A DNA stretch of 64,000 bases from Budorcas taxicolor (GCF_023091745.1 NC_068933.1:24122001-24186000), one strand, 5' to 3'; positions 32,760 through 43,974 are shown, counted from the stretch's first letter. The notes: generated from the sequence alone by a model not told the origin. Numbers and translations: made by a program.

Positions 32760-32769
32760 AGAGGAAAGG

Positions 32770-33779
32770 CATTTACCTATAAACAGATGCCCTGAGAACT
32801 CTCTGGCAAGAAGCCCTGTGATTAGTCTTTGTGACCTCAAGACTGTACGTCCCCTAGATTAAAAAATACTGATTCTGAACTCCAAGACTACCAGTTCTTG
32901 CTAAGAGCACAGCCTGCTAAGGAAAGTGCTATTTAGGCAAGATGCCAAAGGGACTTGGAAACAGTCCACCTCTGAGTAGACATTTCTCTGAAGTGAATGA
33001 CCACTTGCATCAAGTATGATCGGGGGGTTTATTTAATATGTTTAGTATGAAGATTCCTATGTTCTGTTCTGAACCAGGTGAGCTGAAGTCTTTAGGAAGA
33101 GGGACCTAGGAAACCTCGACAAGCAGCCTACATGTTCCTTAAGCACAGTTAACGTGGGAGAAATACTCTCTAGGCAACCTCGTTTCTACGCTTGGGGGGT
33201 CTAGATGAAGCATCAGAAGCTTCATCGTTTGCCACAGGTCCTTCACTGAGGCTTCATGTTATACCCTTGGATTTTGTAAACGTCGCAGATAATTATGTGT
33301 GGCATCACGGTACCATTTATTAAAATAGCATAGTTTGTGTGGACGTCTATATCACTCAGTCTCCCCTGTTGCAAGCCTGTTAAGGATTTTAATTTAGAAA
33401 GCAGTGCTTAGAAATAAAGTATCTCCCTTGCTGGTCTGGAATGAGGCCCAGTTATACATCACAATAAAAATTACGCTGTTTCTGTTTTTCCTTTGTGACC
33501 TAACTGCCAGAAGCTCACCAGTTAATTTAAAGTTTAATCACAGTCATGTTGAACTTTGCAATTAAAAGAAGGATTTTCATTATAAAATTTTTATTAAAAA
33601 AGTAAAATTCTCATTTTTGTTGATTCTGAACTTTTCATATTTTAATATGTCATTGTGCTTTTGTAATAAACTGTTCAAGTCTAAATCTTGGACAAGCCTT
33701 TTTATAAGTATAATAACTTAGGCCAGAAAGGCCAATTATTTCCTTTTTATATTTTAAGCTTGGTAAAGTATAAAGAAGA
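32770..33779. other. Unannotated sequence
   Basis: 1 kb without a recognised gene or repeat. All frames are short. Confidence 0.4.
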
Positions 33780-34320
33780 ATTGGTCGGTAATCTTACTAT
33801 TTGGAAATAGCCAGAGTTAATATTTTCTTGCATTTATTTTCTCCTTTTTCTATACATATGAAGTTTTTATTTTTTTGGCCACACTGTGTGGTATATGGGA
33901 CCTTAGTTTCCCAACCGGGGGTTGAACCCATGCACCCTTGCAGTAGAAGTGTGGAATCTTAACCAGTGGACCGCCAGGGAAATCCTAGTATCATACTATA
34001 CACGGTGAATCCAGTTTTTTAAAAACTGACCGTGATTATATTTATCAAAAGCATTAACCAAGTCATTAAACATTCTTGATAAACGTGATTTTTAAAATAT
34101 ATCCCTCTTCTAAATGTTTCAAAATGTGTGTATCTTCTCTGGTGGTTTCAACTTATAGTCTGCTACACCTCTACTGTGATAAGCATATTTTACACACGTT
34201 CTTATGCTCATTTGTGATTATTTGGGAATAAACTCCTAGAAGCAAAATGACTAGATCTGTAGGTAAGAACTTTTAAATCTTGCATGATATTTTATCAAAT
34301 CACTTTTCTAGCAATGCTCT
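33780..34320 (-). mobile_element. L1ME-type relic split by a CHR SINE
   Basis: Antisense pieces 'cagagttaatattttcttgc', 'tagtatcatactatacacgg' and 'ttgggaataaactcctagaa' follow the order of old L1 3' sequence. Highly diverged. Confidence 0.55.
33864..33985 (-). mobile_element. CHR-type SINE
   Basis: Reverse orientation: 'ttttatttttttggccacac' at the tail, 'cttaaccagtggaccgccag' and 'ggaaatcc' at the head. Confidence 0.8.
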
Positions 34321-34925
34321 CTGAGTCTTTTGGAATTCTCCAGCTCCCAAGCTCCACAGCAGTGAAAGCCATCGGCTCCTCTCCTGCAGATTCCGTTTTA
34401 TCATTCCTGCTGCCCAAGGTCAAGTCCTGTCATTTCTCACACTGTGGGGGAGAACCTCCCCTCCCCCACCTCCCCGCCCCTCCCGCTCATCTGTTCTTTA
34501 CTTCCTCCTCCTCTGTGATTTAGATAATTTTTATTTTTAGTATTTTTGCTTTCCCTTTGCTCCCATCACCCTTTCCTCCTCTTTCATTTACGCATAGTTT
34601 GTTCATTCTGTGGGACAAGACTCCCCAGAAGTGGCTAGTGTAGTGAGCAGGGCTCTTCATCTCTTGCTAAAAAGGTCCACGTCTTTATCATTTTTAAACC
34701 TTGAATTGTCCTGTCTCCTGGCAGAAAATAAGCCCACATTTGGCACCTGTGCCCAGCAAAGCTCGAACAGATAACTCCTTTAGCCATGGATCTGATTGTC
34801 TCCTTAAGGCTCACGTTTTATTACCCCCGCATGCAGGCCATCTCCCGCGTGGTAATCGAGACCATTCAGGGCAGTCCCCAGCCTGGTTTCCAGTGTCACG
34901 GCTCATTGTTTCTGCCTCATGGACA
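34321..34925. other. Unannotated sequence
   Basis: Pyrimidine-rich near 34440-34520. No gene. The 142-codon frame at 34701-35129 runs into the L2 relic and is not a credible gene. Confidence 0.4.
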
Positions 34926-35277
34926 TTCTTCCCTGTGGCCAAAGTGCTCTGCTTGTTCCTTCGAAAATCCTCCAGTCTATGCTTTCAGGCCTTGATTCAT
35001 CTTTCCCTGTCTTCTCCCTCTGTCCAGAGTCTATACACACTTCACGGTCACCTTAGGTGCTCCGCCAGGAAGCTGTCCCTGGTCCTCCTTGCTTTTGTTC
35101 CCTGGAGCCCACAGCTGCTGCTTCACTGACACTTCCAAATATAATCCTTTGCCTCCACCGCAACCCTGGGGAGCCGTCCAGTGCAGAGACTCACTCTGCG
35201 TCTCTTTGAGCCACATCTCCCAGCCAAGTGCCCAGCACACATGTGTGCCCAGTAGGCAACAGTTGGATGAATGAATT
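34926..35277 (+). mobile_element. L2 LINE 3' end, ancient
   Basis: Order typical of L2 3' sequence: 'attcttccctgtggcc', 'gctccgccaggaagctgtcc', then 'gtgcccagcacacatgtg', 'cccagtaggcaac' and the terminal 'ggatgaatgaattaat'. Diverged. Confidence 0.6.
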
Positions 35278-35279
35278 AA

Positions 35280-35880
35280 TATCCCAGTAGAAATACAGAA
35301 GTGAAGAAGTGGGGAAGCAAGGTTGAAGACACCTGCCCCCGATACACGGTTAGGGCTCAGTGACATTAAAATCACACTAAAGAGACTGGTGATGTGGATT
35401 AGGAGAATCACAAGGTGGCCTTCAAATCACGTTTATCTCCCCTGTACATTTTTATTATCTTAAATGTATGTCATGAGATGGGGTCCATGATGGAGAGAGT
35501 GGGGTTCTGAGATGGACGATAGGGTTATGCCTTCAGTTTGGGCATCTGTGAGATATCAGGATGGAATGCTTGAAGGTCTGTTTGCTGAGGACCCTGTCAG
35601 CCTCTTAGGGAAGAGTGACAAGAACTTCAGGATGTTTGATAGGACGTTGGATATCCTGATTAACATTTATAAGGTAGGCCTGTAGGTCTCTCCTCTGCTC
35701 TGGAGTTGGGGTGATAATTTCAGTGGAGGACAAAAATCCTGCCTTTGGCCCAACTCCTGGGACTTTATCTTAAAGGCCTTAGAATGGGAGAGAAGAGTCA
35801 AATTACTTACTGGAAGACTAATTAGTTGAAAATGCTGGTGGGTAAAGAATTTCCGTATCTGACTAGCACCCTGAAGCAAA
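35280..35880. other. Unannotated sequence
   Basis: No recognised repeat or gene before the tandem array. Confidence 0.4.
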
Positions 35881-35889
35881 ACACAGCTG

Positions 35890-36120
35890 CAGGGAACATG
35901 GCAATTGCACGCTGTAACCACAAGATGGCGCAGCAGACCACAAAATTCTCAGCAGGCCCAGGCCAACAAGACGGTGACAGGGAGCATAGCAGTTGCAAAC
36001 TTTACCCGCAAGATGGCGCAGCAGACCGCAAAATTCTCAGCAGGCCCGACAGTGGCAGGGAGCATAGCAATTGCAAGCTTTAACCACCAGATGGCGTAGG
36101 AGACCACAAAATTCTCCACA
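35890..36120. repeat. Three-unit tandem repeat, about 78-88 bp per unit
   Basis: Units begin at 35890, 35978 and 36056, each starting caggga(a/g)cat(g/a)gca and containing 'agatggcg(c/t)ag', then 'gaccacaaaattctc' or close to it. The first unit is 10 bases longer. The units are diverged, so this is not a recent expansion. It might be a U3-like enhancer array of an unrecognised LTR, but no LTR ends were identified. Confidence 0.9.
35918..36097 (+). promoter_or_regulatory. Three candidate CTCF/YY1-like sites
   Basis: One 14-mer per repeat unit: CCACAAGATGGCGC (35918-35931), CCGCAAGATGGCGC (36006-36019) and CCACCAGATGGCGT (36084-36097), same strand. They fit the commonly quoted CTCF core CCASNAGRKGGCRS at 14, 13 and 13 of 14 positions. 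The first two also contain the YY1-like AAGATGGCG. Binding is inferred from motif only. Confidence 0.4.
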
Positions 36121-36170
36121 AGCCAAGTTTGTAAACCCACCCCTTTAAGTTCTTCTGCCCAAAGAGGAGT

Positions 36171-36557
36171 TTCAGTTTAGTTCAGTTCAGTTCAGTCACT
36201 CAGTCGTGTCCGACTCTTTGCGACCCCGTGAATCGCAGCACGCCAGGCCTCCCTGTCCATCACCAACTCCCGGAGTTCATTCAGACTCATGTCCATCGGG
36301 TCAGTGATGCCATCCAGCCATCTCACCCTCGGTCGTCCCCTTCTCCTCCTGCCCCCAATCCCTCCCAGCATCAGAGTCTTTTCCAATGAGTCAACTCTTC
36401 GCATGAGGTGGCCAAAGTATTGGAGTTTCGGCCTCAGCATCAGTCCTTCCAATGAACACCCGGGACTGATCTCCTTTAGAATGGCCTGGTTAGATCTTGC
36501 AGTCCAAGGGACTCTCAAGAGTCTTCTCCAAATTTGAACACCACAGTTCAAATTTGG
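36171..36557 (-). mobile_element. BovB LINE 3' end
   Basis: Reverse-complement BovB 3' end ('cagtcactcagtcgtgtccg' to 'gagtcttctcca'). The C-terminal frame is open ('GGRRRRGRPRVRW...KSRTRLSD'), with one codon deleted near 36497 (WTAR-SNQ). At its upstream edge a 7-base insertion makes a 12-bp palindrome at 36528-36557. Confidence 0.94.
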
Positions 36558-36569
36558 TAACCCCAAAAA

Positions 36570-37117
36570 TTTATCTGGAGGAGGGCTCAGAATTAGACAC
36601 CCTTGAGATTGTTGCCCAGTGTTTTAATTTCACCACTCTCCCAATTTTCCCTTAAAAAATACTTCCAGAAAATATAGTTCTGATAGAACTGGCTCTTGAG
36701 AGCCAATTGCTAAATTTTCAGGAATTAACATTTTTAAAATTAGAATTAGGTTATATAAATTTTTAATTAAGTAGGTTATATTAAATACTCAAAACTTGGT
36801 TATCTATTTTTTTGATATTTTACTGTCTTCGTGCTTTTTGAGGTTATATTGTATCTTTATAAATTAGGTAATGAGACTGTATTCCACATCTCTTGGTAAT
36901 TTGAAATTAACCACTTGGAACTTGGCCATGGAAACTGGCAAATGCTACACCTGAGCTTTTCGGAGAGCTGGATGGTAAGCATTTACCAAATACCAGTGGG
37001 TGAGGGAAAGGAGAGCTGGCCCATTTGTGATGCCAGGAGTCAAGGAAAAGGAGCTTGAAATTACAATTTGCCTCTGATGCTAATTCAGACAGAACAAAAT
37101 ACAATAACTTAAAAGCT
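36570..37117. other. Unannotated AT-rich sequence
   Basis: No gene or repeat recognised. Confidence 0.4.
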
Positions 37118-37384
37118 CATACTCGACAGTCAGAATCAAGGCTTTGAATCTGTGCTCTGCCATTTATTACCTGTATCCCTTAGGCGGTTGACTCTCAGTG
37201 CTTATTTATTCTTCCCAACCCAGGGATTGAACCCAGGTCTCCCACATTGTAGGCAGACGCTTTACCGTCTGAGCCGCCAGGGAAGAGCCCTATTTATCTG
37301 TAAAGAGAACGTAACAGTACCTTCTTCATAAGATTACCGAAAGGATTAAACGAGCCAACATATATGTCACCTTAAATAGCTCTG
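37118..37384 (+). mobile_element. MIR SINE split by a tRNA-headed fragment
   Basis: 'gctttgaatctgtgctctgc', 'catttattacctgtatccc', then 'tatctgtaaagagaacgtaa', 'ttcttcataagattaccg' and 'aggattaaacgag' follow MIR order. The insertion at 37210-37290 interrupts it. Confidence 0.75.
37210..37290 (-). mobile_element. Bov-tA tRNA-like head only
   Basis: 81 bp covering just the tRNA-like half ('cccaacccagggattgaacc' to 'tctgagccgccagggaag', reverse). It lacks the A unit. Candidate TSD TATTTAT at 37203-37209 and 37291-37297. Loss of the 3' half, rather than the 5' half, is unusual for a SINE. Confidence 0.8.
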
Positions 37385-37545
37385 TGTGTGTGTTCAGTCA
37401 CTCAGGCATGTCCGACTCTTTGCGGCCCCATGGACTGTAACAGCCTGCCAGACTTCTCTGCCCATGGAATTTTCCAGGCAAGAATACTGGAGTGGGTAGC
37501 CATTTCCCACTTCAGGAGATCTTCCCAACCCAGGGTAAATATCAG
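37385..37545 (-). mobile_element. Bov-tA SINE, head-truncated
   Basis: Tail 'gttcagtcactcaggcatg' to 'gagatcttcccaacccaggg'. TSD TAGCTCTG at 37377-37384 and 37546-37553. Confidence 0.94.
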
Positions 37546-37553
37546 TAGCTCTG

Positions 37554-39040
37554 AGGGTTGGTTATTCTGTTTGTTGAAAGGCGATGAGATTATGAATACT
37601 CATGAGAGAAGGAATGTTGGCGCAAACAGCAGAGATACATTTGAATTCTAAGACCCCAAAGCTGTATATTTTCCAATTGTGTTAGATGTTTACATATAAT
37701 TTCACATCATGATTTCCATTTATTTTCTGTAAAGAGATTAAATATAATGCCACATTTCAAGACAGAATAATGTTTACTGTCATACGTCTCTTTTTTTAAC
37801 ATTTGGAAAGTTAAAATTTCCCAAGTTTAGTTTGAAAGACTGTCTTAATGTCTTAAGCATTTTGTAAATAATCAGAGAATAAGTTGAGTTTTCCCAAAGA
37901 GCATGCCGTTTTACCGCAGAGTATATCTTGGGTTGTCCCTGTCAAGCTGAGAGGTTGCTCAGAAATCGAGTTAATAGAAAACCCACGTCTAATTCCTCTA
38001 ATGAGGGGTTAAGAATTTGTCTCCATACTCAAATGGTGGCAACCTTTGTGAATAAATTCGGAGACTGATCTCACAATGACAGAAGGAGAATGAATGGAAT
38101 CTCGAGTAATTGAATACGTGACTTTCTCTGAAATCACAAATGAAGACCCAGCTTCGTGGTATGAAGAGTTTGATCTGTGAGGACCAAATTTTCAGTGGTA
38201 TTGAACTTAGCCTGTCCTTTGGCATTAAGCTGTGGAAGCTCTTCTGGGGAATGTTGGTGAGCAGCCCACACTCCAATGTGTCGACAGTTCCCTGCCTGGA
38301 GTCAGGAAAACGCTGTGACCCCCTGGAGTCCCCTCCAACTGGCAGAAACTGAAAACTGCTGAACAAGTTGGCCAGAAAGTGTCCAACCTGTTGCATAATC
38401 CAGACTTCAAAACCCAGACACCAGTCTCTCCTCACACCAGTCACTCGCACCTTTTCCATTTATTTTTCAATTAGCTCATCAAGGGAATATTTCTTAGCTA
38501 TTATGTATGCCCAACACTGTGAGAAGTGCTTTTAATTTATTTAAAAAACTTTAACAGGGGAAGAATTTGAGTAGTTTTTCCACACGTGAACTGTGCAGAT
38601 AAATGGCAAGTTCATCGCTCTGGAACTCTGCTGCCCCCAGAAAGTGAACAGGGCATTTCTGTCCTACAGAGTGTGCATGCTGCCGTATTTAGCATTTCTT
38701 CTGTCATACAGTATCGTCCTGGCCTCAGGGGAGAATCACGTGACACTCCCAGTCATTTGAGACCACAGCTGTCTCATGATCAAGACCCCACTGAGGACTA
38801 TTTTGGCATTTCTGCAGCTGCTGGCAGAACCCAGATGGGTGTAACCACGTTGGGAGAGTTAGCGATAGTACAAGACAGCCGACACCCGCAAGGTACAAGG
38901 GCGGACCAGGGGCTGCAGCCCTTGCTGGTGTTTTCTCAAATCGCAAATGTTCCTGTAAGAATAAAGGCACACTTACGGTTGAGAATGTGTAAAACATAAA
39001 AGCATAAACAAGATTAACTTTATTCTATTATTGTTTTTTT
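37554..39040. other. Unannotated sequence
   Basis: 1.5 kb with no recognised repeat. The frames at 37998-38459 (minus, 153 codons) and 38586-38999 (plus, 137 codons) show no domain and overlap open frames on the other strand. This is one of the longer single-copy blocks. Confidence 0.4.
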
Positions 39041-39112
39041 TTATCCCCCCAGCTTTATTGAGACATGATTGACATGTAACATGGTCCATGTTTAAGGCGC
39101 AGAATGTGATGA

Positions 39113-39200
39113 TTTGGTGACCGTGAAGGACAGGGAGGCTTGGCGTGCTGCGGTCCACGGGGTCGCGGAGAGTTGGACGTAACTTGGTGACTGAACAACA
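39113..39200 (+). mobile_element. BovB 3' tail, under 90 bp
   Basis: 'gaaggacagggaggcttggc' to 'taacttggtgactgaacaac': only the last codons and tail of BovB. Nested in L1. Confidence 0.85.
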
Positions 39201-40107
39201 GCATATTGCGCAGTTTACAGTCAGGTCAGTTACATCCTTCACATCGTTACCTTGTTGTTGTTATGCTGAGAACATTTAAGATCTACGCTCAGCAACTCTC
39301 AAGTACGCAATCCGTATTGTTAATTTTTGTCACCATGCTGAGCATCAGACCCTTGGAGCTTATTCACCTTATGACTGGACATTTAGACCTTTCAACCAAC
39401 ATCTCTGCATCTCCCCCACCCCTCTGGGATTCACTATAATATTCTCTGTTTATATGAGTTTTTTTTTGTTTGTTTGTTTTTTTAGATTCTGCATTTAAAT
39501 GAGAACATACATATTTCTCTTTGTTGGACTTACTTCATTTTGTATAATGCCTTCAAGGTTCATCCATGTTGTCACAAATGGCAGGATTTCCTTCTTCATT
39601 AAGGCTGGATAATATTCCTCTGCATACACATACATATATATACACACATCTGTATACATATACGTAATACACAAATATATATATATTTCATATTTTTTTA
39701 CCCATCCATCAGTAGACACTGAGGTTGCTCACATATCTTGACTATTGTATATAATACTGCAGTGAACTTAGTTTTTTTGTTTTCTTTGGACAAATACTCA
39801 GGAGTGGACTTGCTTGATCATATGGTCATTTTTAATTTTTTGAGGAGCCTTCGTAACTGTTTTCCATAGTGGCTGCACCAATTTACATTCCCACCAACAG
39901 TGCACAGGGGTTACCTTTTGCCCCATGGCCTGGCCAGCTCTTGTTATTGCTTATCTTTTGACAGTAGCCATTCTGACAGGTGAGGTGGTGTCTGATTGTG
40001 CTTCTGATTTGCATTTCTCTAATAACTAGCGATGCTGTGCACTTTTCACGGACCTGTCTGCCACTTGTATGTCTTCTTTGGAAAAATGTCTGTTCAGCTC
40101 CTCCACT

Positions 40108-40370
40108 GCTGCTAAGTCACTTCAGTCGTGTCCGACTCTGTGTGACCCCAGAGACGGCAGCCCACCAGGCTCGCCCGTCCCTGGGATTCTCCAGGCAAGA
40201 ACACTGGAGTGGGTTGCCATTTCTTCTCCAATGCATGAAAGTGAAAAGTGAAAGGGAAGTCACTCAGTCGTGTCCAACTCTTAGCGACCCCATGGACTGC
40301 AGCCCACCAGGCTCCTCCATCCATGGGATTTTCCAGGCAAGAGTACTGGAGTGGGGTGCCATTGCCTTCT
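40108..40370 (-). mobile_element. BOV-A2 dimeric SINE
   Basis: Two A units in reverse orientation joined by 'gaaagtgaaaagtgaaaggg'. Flanks CTCCTCCACT (40098-40107) and CTCCTCTACT (40369-40378) are a 10-bp candidate TSD with one mismatch; its left bases overlap the element edge. Confidence 0.93.
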
Positions 40371-40794
40371 CCTCTACTCAACTTTTAATCAGATTATTTG
40401 ATTTTTGCTACTGAGTTGCATGATTTCTTTATAGATTTTGGAAATTATCCCTTATCAGATATATGACCTGTGAATACTTTCTCCCATTTGGTAGGCAGCC
40501 TTTTCACTTTGCTGTTTCCTAATCACTTGGTTTCCTTTGGTGCAGAAGCATTTTAGATTAATGTAGTTCCTCTTGTTTACTTTTGCTTTTGCTGCCTTTG
40601 CAAGAAGATTAACTTTAAATGTAGTGTCCCACCTTCTAGATATAAATACTATGAACAGGTTTGCTATTTCCTTCAGACATGTTTCTATGGGTGGGTTTAC
40701 AGAGACACAGGAGAAAGGGAGAGAGAGGTTGAAAAAGAAGATATTTTTCCCTTCCTGCCCCCACCCCCACCCTCACTAATCTCTACCATTTATT

Positions 40795-41720
40795 TTGAAA
40801 TAGTTTCAGGTTTACCGAAAAGTTATAAAAGTAGTATAAAGAATTCCAAAATGCCATTCACCCAGATTCCCCAAATATTAACATTTTTATCACATTTGCT
40901 TCCCCTCTCTCTCATATGTATATTTTTTTTCTGCACTATCTGATGACACATTGCAAACTGATGGCCTCTAAAAAAATCTGCATGTATTTCCTAAAAACAA
41001 GACCAGTTTTATAGATACCTACACTAGGCTTAACAAACTCAGAAGATTAACCATGATATATTCTATTACTCAATCTACAGAATTTCGCCAGTTGTCTCCT
41101 TATTGCTCATTTAGCAAAAGAAAAAGAAAATTTTCTAGTCCAGGATCCAGTCCCACATCACTTATGGCATTTAGTCTCTGGGAGGTCCGTCTGTCTGGGT
41201 GGTTCTTCATCTTTCGTCTGGCTTTGACATCTTTGTAAGCACAGGCCCAGTTCTCTGAGAGGTTTGGTTGTGTTGATGCTTCCTCGTGATGAGATTCCTG
41301 CTACACAGCTTCTGCAGGAATGCACCGAAGTGGGTGGAGTTCTCCTCCTGGCACCTTATCAGGGCATACACTGTGGTTTTGACACATGCCGGTAATGTTA
41401 ACCTCGGTCAGTCGGTTACGGTGGTGTCCGCCTGCATGCTCTGTCATAAATGATACCATTTTACCCTTTGTAATTAAAGAATATCTTGCAGGTAGATAAC
41501 TTTAATACGGTATAACAGTTGTATTAATCTTACAATTTTTGCATACCATTTCTGCTATCCGTGATGTTCTCGCCTGAATTCAGTATTATTTTGATGGTGA
41601 CCATATAGCCACTTTCTAATCCCATCAACCCCTATTTATTTGTTAGTTGGTTTTCTACTGGAAGCGAGCACTTTTCCCCTCCCCACTTTTACTTGTTCCC
41701 TTGTTTATGTCAGTATAAAA
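40795..41720 (-). mobile_element. Ancient L1M 3'-UTR-like sequence
   Basis: 'tttcaggtttaccgaaaagt', 'ccattcacccagattcccc', 'cccaca-tcacttatggcattta' and 'ggttacggtggtgtccgcc' resemble the antisense of an old L1M 3' region. Very diverged. Confidence 0.45.
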
Positions 41721-42689
41721 TGTAAACACTGTAAGATGCAAGATACTCAGAGATTCTCATGAGTCTGGCTTATCATTTGTTGCTGTCTTGATTTATTTGA
41801 TGCCAGACGGCCCCACAGGCGGTCAGGGGAGCCCCTTCAGTGTGGCTCCATCTTTCTGACACGTCCCATCATCTGTTGAGCGCACACTTACCTGTTTGCA
41901 CATCAAGATGCTCCAGCAGCTCTGGGATCAGCTGGTTCCCCAGGAAAATCGTTCCTTTTAGTGAAGGATGGTTTTCAGGTGCCAGATCTTGCCAGTAAAT
42001 GCATTCACTGCGTCTGGGATGGCACTGCTCTCCAACATTATTCACCAAACAGAGCCAGGAATATTTGCTTTGTGTCCTGAGAGTCATATTAATTTCAGTG
42101 TTTATATATTTAAAAACCACGTGTTTATGCTCACATGTCCAGTTCCAATTCAACACCACAGGGCACATCCCAACTTTGCCCTTAGGGTATTTGTAGCCCC
42201 CTTCCCTAATGGTAAAATCTGGATCCCTTTGCTCAATTCAAGAATATACATAAAATCATTTCAGAATTGTTAACATACAGCACTGTGAACAACAAACTTC
42301 CTCACTACAATAAATCGCTTCTAGTTTTTGTCTTTAGCCTCAGGATATGAAATCAAACTACTGTGTTCAAAAATTACTTGGATGGTTCCCCAAGCTCTCT
42401 TTCTTATATGGTGGCTATTTTAGGTATTATTAGGGTGGTTTCTGCTGACATTCTATTTGCAGTTTTTATTCCACATCCTCCTAGATTCTGGTTATTAATT
42501 AATTCATTTGTGTATTTATTGAGTATACGAAACAGACATGATTCTAAAAAGTCAAAACTATACGAAAAGGTTACTGAAGAGTATCACTTCCTCATCCATT
42601 CTACCCCGTTCTCATCCACCTGCCCTGAAAGTTTCCAAGCTCGATGATTTCTAGTCTCTCTTTCTAGGATTCCTTTTGCAAAAATAAGC
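41721..42689. other. Unannotated sequence
   Basis: No gene. Overlapping frames of about 100 codons on opposite strands (41869-42273) show no domain. Confidence 0.4.
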
Positions 42690-42839
42690 AAATATATTTT
42701 CTTATTCCTCCCACTGTTTTTGTTATACAAAAAGTAACATACAATAAATACTCATTTGCACACTATTTTCTGTTTAACAGAAATCACTCTATATCAGTTC
42801 ATAGAGACATGCTTTTTCACAGGTGCAAAGGACTCCATT

Positions 42840-42887
42840 GTACCAACATACCATAGCTGATTGTATGGTATGTACCAACATACCATA
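42840..42887. repeat. Local duplication with hairpin
   Basis: GTACCAACATACCATA occurs at 42840-42855 and 42872-42887. Between them TATGGTATGT (42864-42873) is the perfect reverse complement of 42846-42855. Confidence 0.85.
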
Positions 42888-43253
42888 ACCTCTCACAGCC
42901 AGGGGCTCAGGTTGTTGCCAGTATTTTGAACTTACAAACAGTGCTGCCATGAATGTGATTTTCATTTTGCTGGGGTTCTGTATTCAGGGCAAATTCTTAA
43001 AAGTAGACTTGCTAGATAAAAAGATGGTTTTAAATGTGCAATGATTTGATACTGCTGCGGTCCCGTCCAGAGGTGCTGCACCAATTTCCATTCCTAGCGG
43101 GTATTCTCATACAAGGTGATTTCTCTTGGTTTCTTTAGTAGAATGTGTAGTCATGCTTGCTAATCGTTGCCAACATGATAAGTGAGAAGTGGCATCTCAG
43201 TGAAGTTGTCATTTTGCGTCTCCCTAATTATGAGTGGGGTTGAACATTTTTCC

Positions 43254-43290
43254 GCAAAGAGTCGGACACGACTGAGTGACTGAACTGAAC
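43254..43290 (+). mobile_element. 37-bp BovB 3' stub
   Basis: Exactly the BovB terminus 'gcaaagagtcggacacgact' through 'gagtgactgaactgaac', with nothing upstream. The TTTTTC hexamer at 43247-43252 and 43291-43296 is a candidate TSD. One of the shortest BovB insertions one could recognise. Confidence 0.88.
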
Positions 43291-43760
43291 TTTTTCACCT
43301 GTTTAGGCTATTTTTAGTTTTTTCTTTTTTTGATGAACTGTCAGTGTCTTTTATCCTTTTTTCTACCTAGTTTTTGGTTTTCCTTTCCTTAATTTTAAAG
43401 AGGTCTTTACATGTTAGGGACATTATCCATTTATGTGTGATAAATACTGCAAATGTTTTCTCCCAGTTTATCAGGTGGGACTTTATCCATCTTGACTTCA
43501 TTCATCTTTTGGTGAAAGATTTTTTATCAATCTTTTCTTCTTTCTCTTTGCTTCTGGATTTTTAATATTAAAAAACCTTCCTCAATACGTGTTACAATGG
43601 AATTTACCCCTGCTTTCTTCTAGTACTTCAATTATTTAATTTTACAAAATTAAGATAATTTTATATCCCTCTTTAAAAAGTTAACCTTATACATGAAGAC
43701 TTTTCTGTGTTGATTAAGGATTCTCTGAAGGTGTGCACGTTTCTGCTTTTTCTTTGAATG

Positions 43761-43974
43761 CTATGCTATTTAGTTGCTTCGTTGTGTCTGACTCTTTGCG
43801 ATCCCGTGGACTGTATCCCACCAGGCTCCTCTGACCATGGAATTTTCCAGGCAAGAATAGTAGAGTGGCTTGCCATTTCCTTCTCCAGGGGATCTTCCTG
43901 ACCCAGGGATCAAACCTGCACCTCCTGCTTGGCAGGCATACTCTTTACCACTGAGCCACGTGGGGAGCCCTTTG
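43761..43974 (-). mobile_element. Bov-tA SINE
   Basis: 'gttgtgtctgactctttgcg' to 'accactgagccacgtgggg'. TSD TTTGAATG at 43753-43760 and 43975-43982. Confidence 0.94.

Larger units (their letters stand above)
39048..40612 (-). mobile_element. L1MA/L1MB-type LINE-1, antisense
   Basis: 'ccagctttattgagacatga', 'agaacatttaagatctacgc', 'atggcaggatttccttctt', 'tagtggctgcaccaatttac', 'gcatttctctaataactagc' and 'cttatcagatatatgacctg' run in L1 3'-to-5' order. Two inserts sit inside: a BovB tail near 39122-39200 and a BOV-A2 at 40108-40370. An AT/CA-rich simple repeat lies at 39622-39690. Confidence 0.9.
42690..43640 (-). mobile_element. L1ME-type LINE-1 relic, antisense
   Basis: 'aacttacaaacagtgctgcc', 'gctgcaccaatttccattcc' and 'ctcccagtttatcaggtgg' fit old L1 3' order. 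A short direct repeat with an inverted core sits at 42840-42887, and a 37-bp BovB stub at 43254-43290. Confidence 0.6.

Noticed and set aside
34701..35129. 142-codon plus-strand frame
   Set aside because: Overlaps an L2 relic and has biased Ser/Leu/Pro composition. No domain recognised.
35890..36120. CRISPR-like array
   Set aside because: Only three diverged tandem units without unique spacers, in a mammalian genome.
37998..38999. Two frames of 153 and 137 codons in single-copy DNA
   Set aside because: They lie on opposite strands next to other open frames, without splice or domain evidence. A conservation test (for example PhyloCSF) would settle it.
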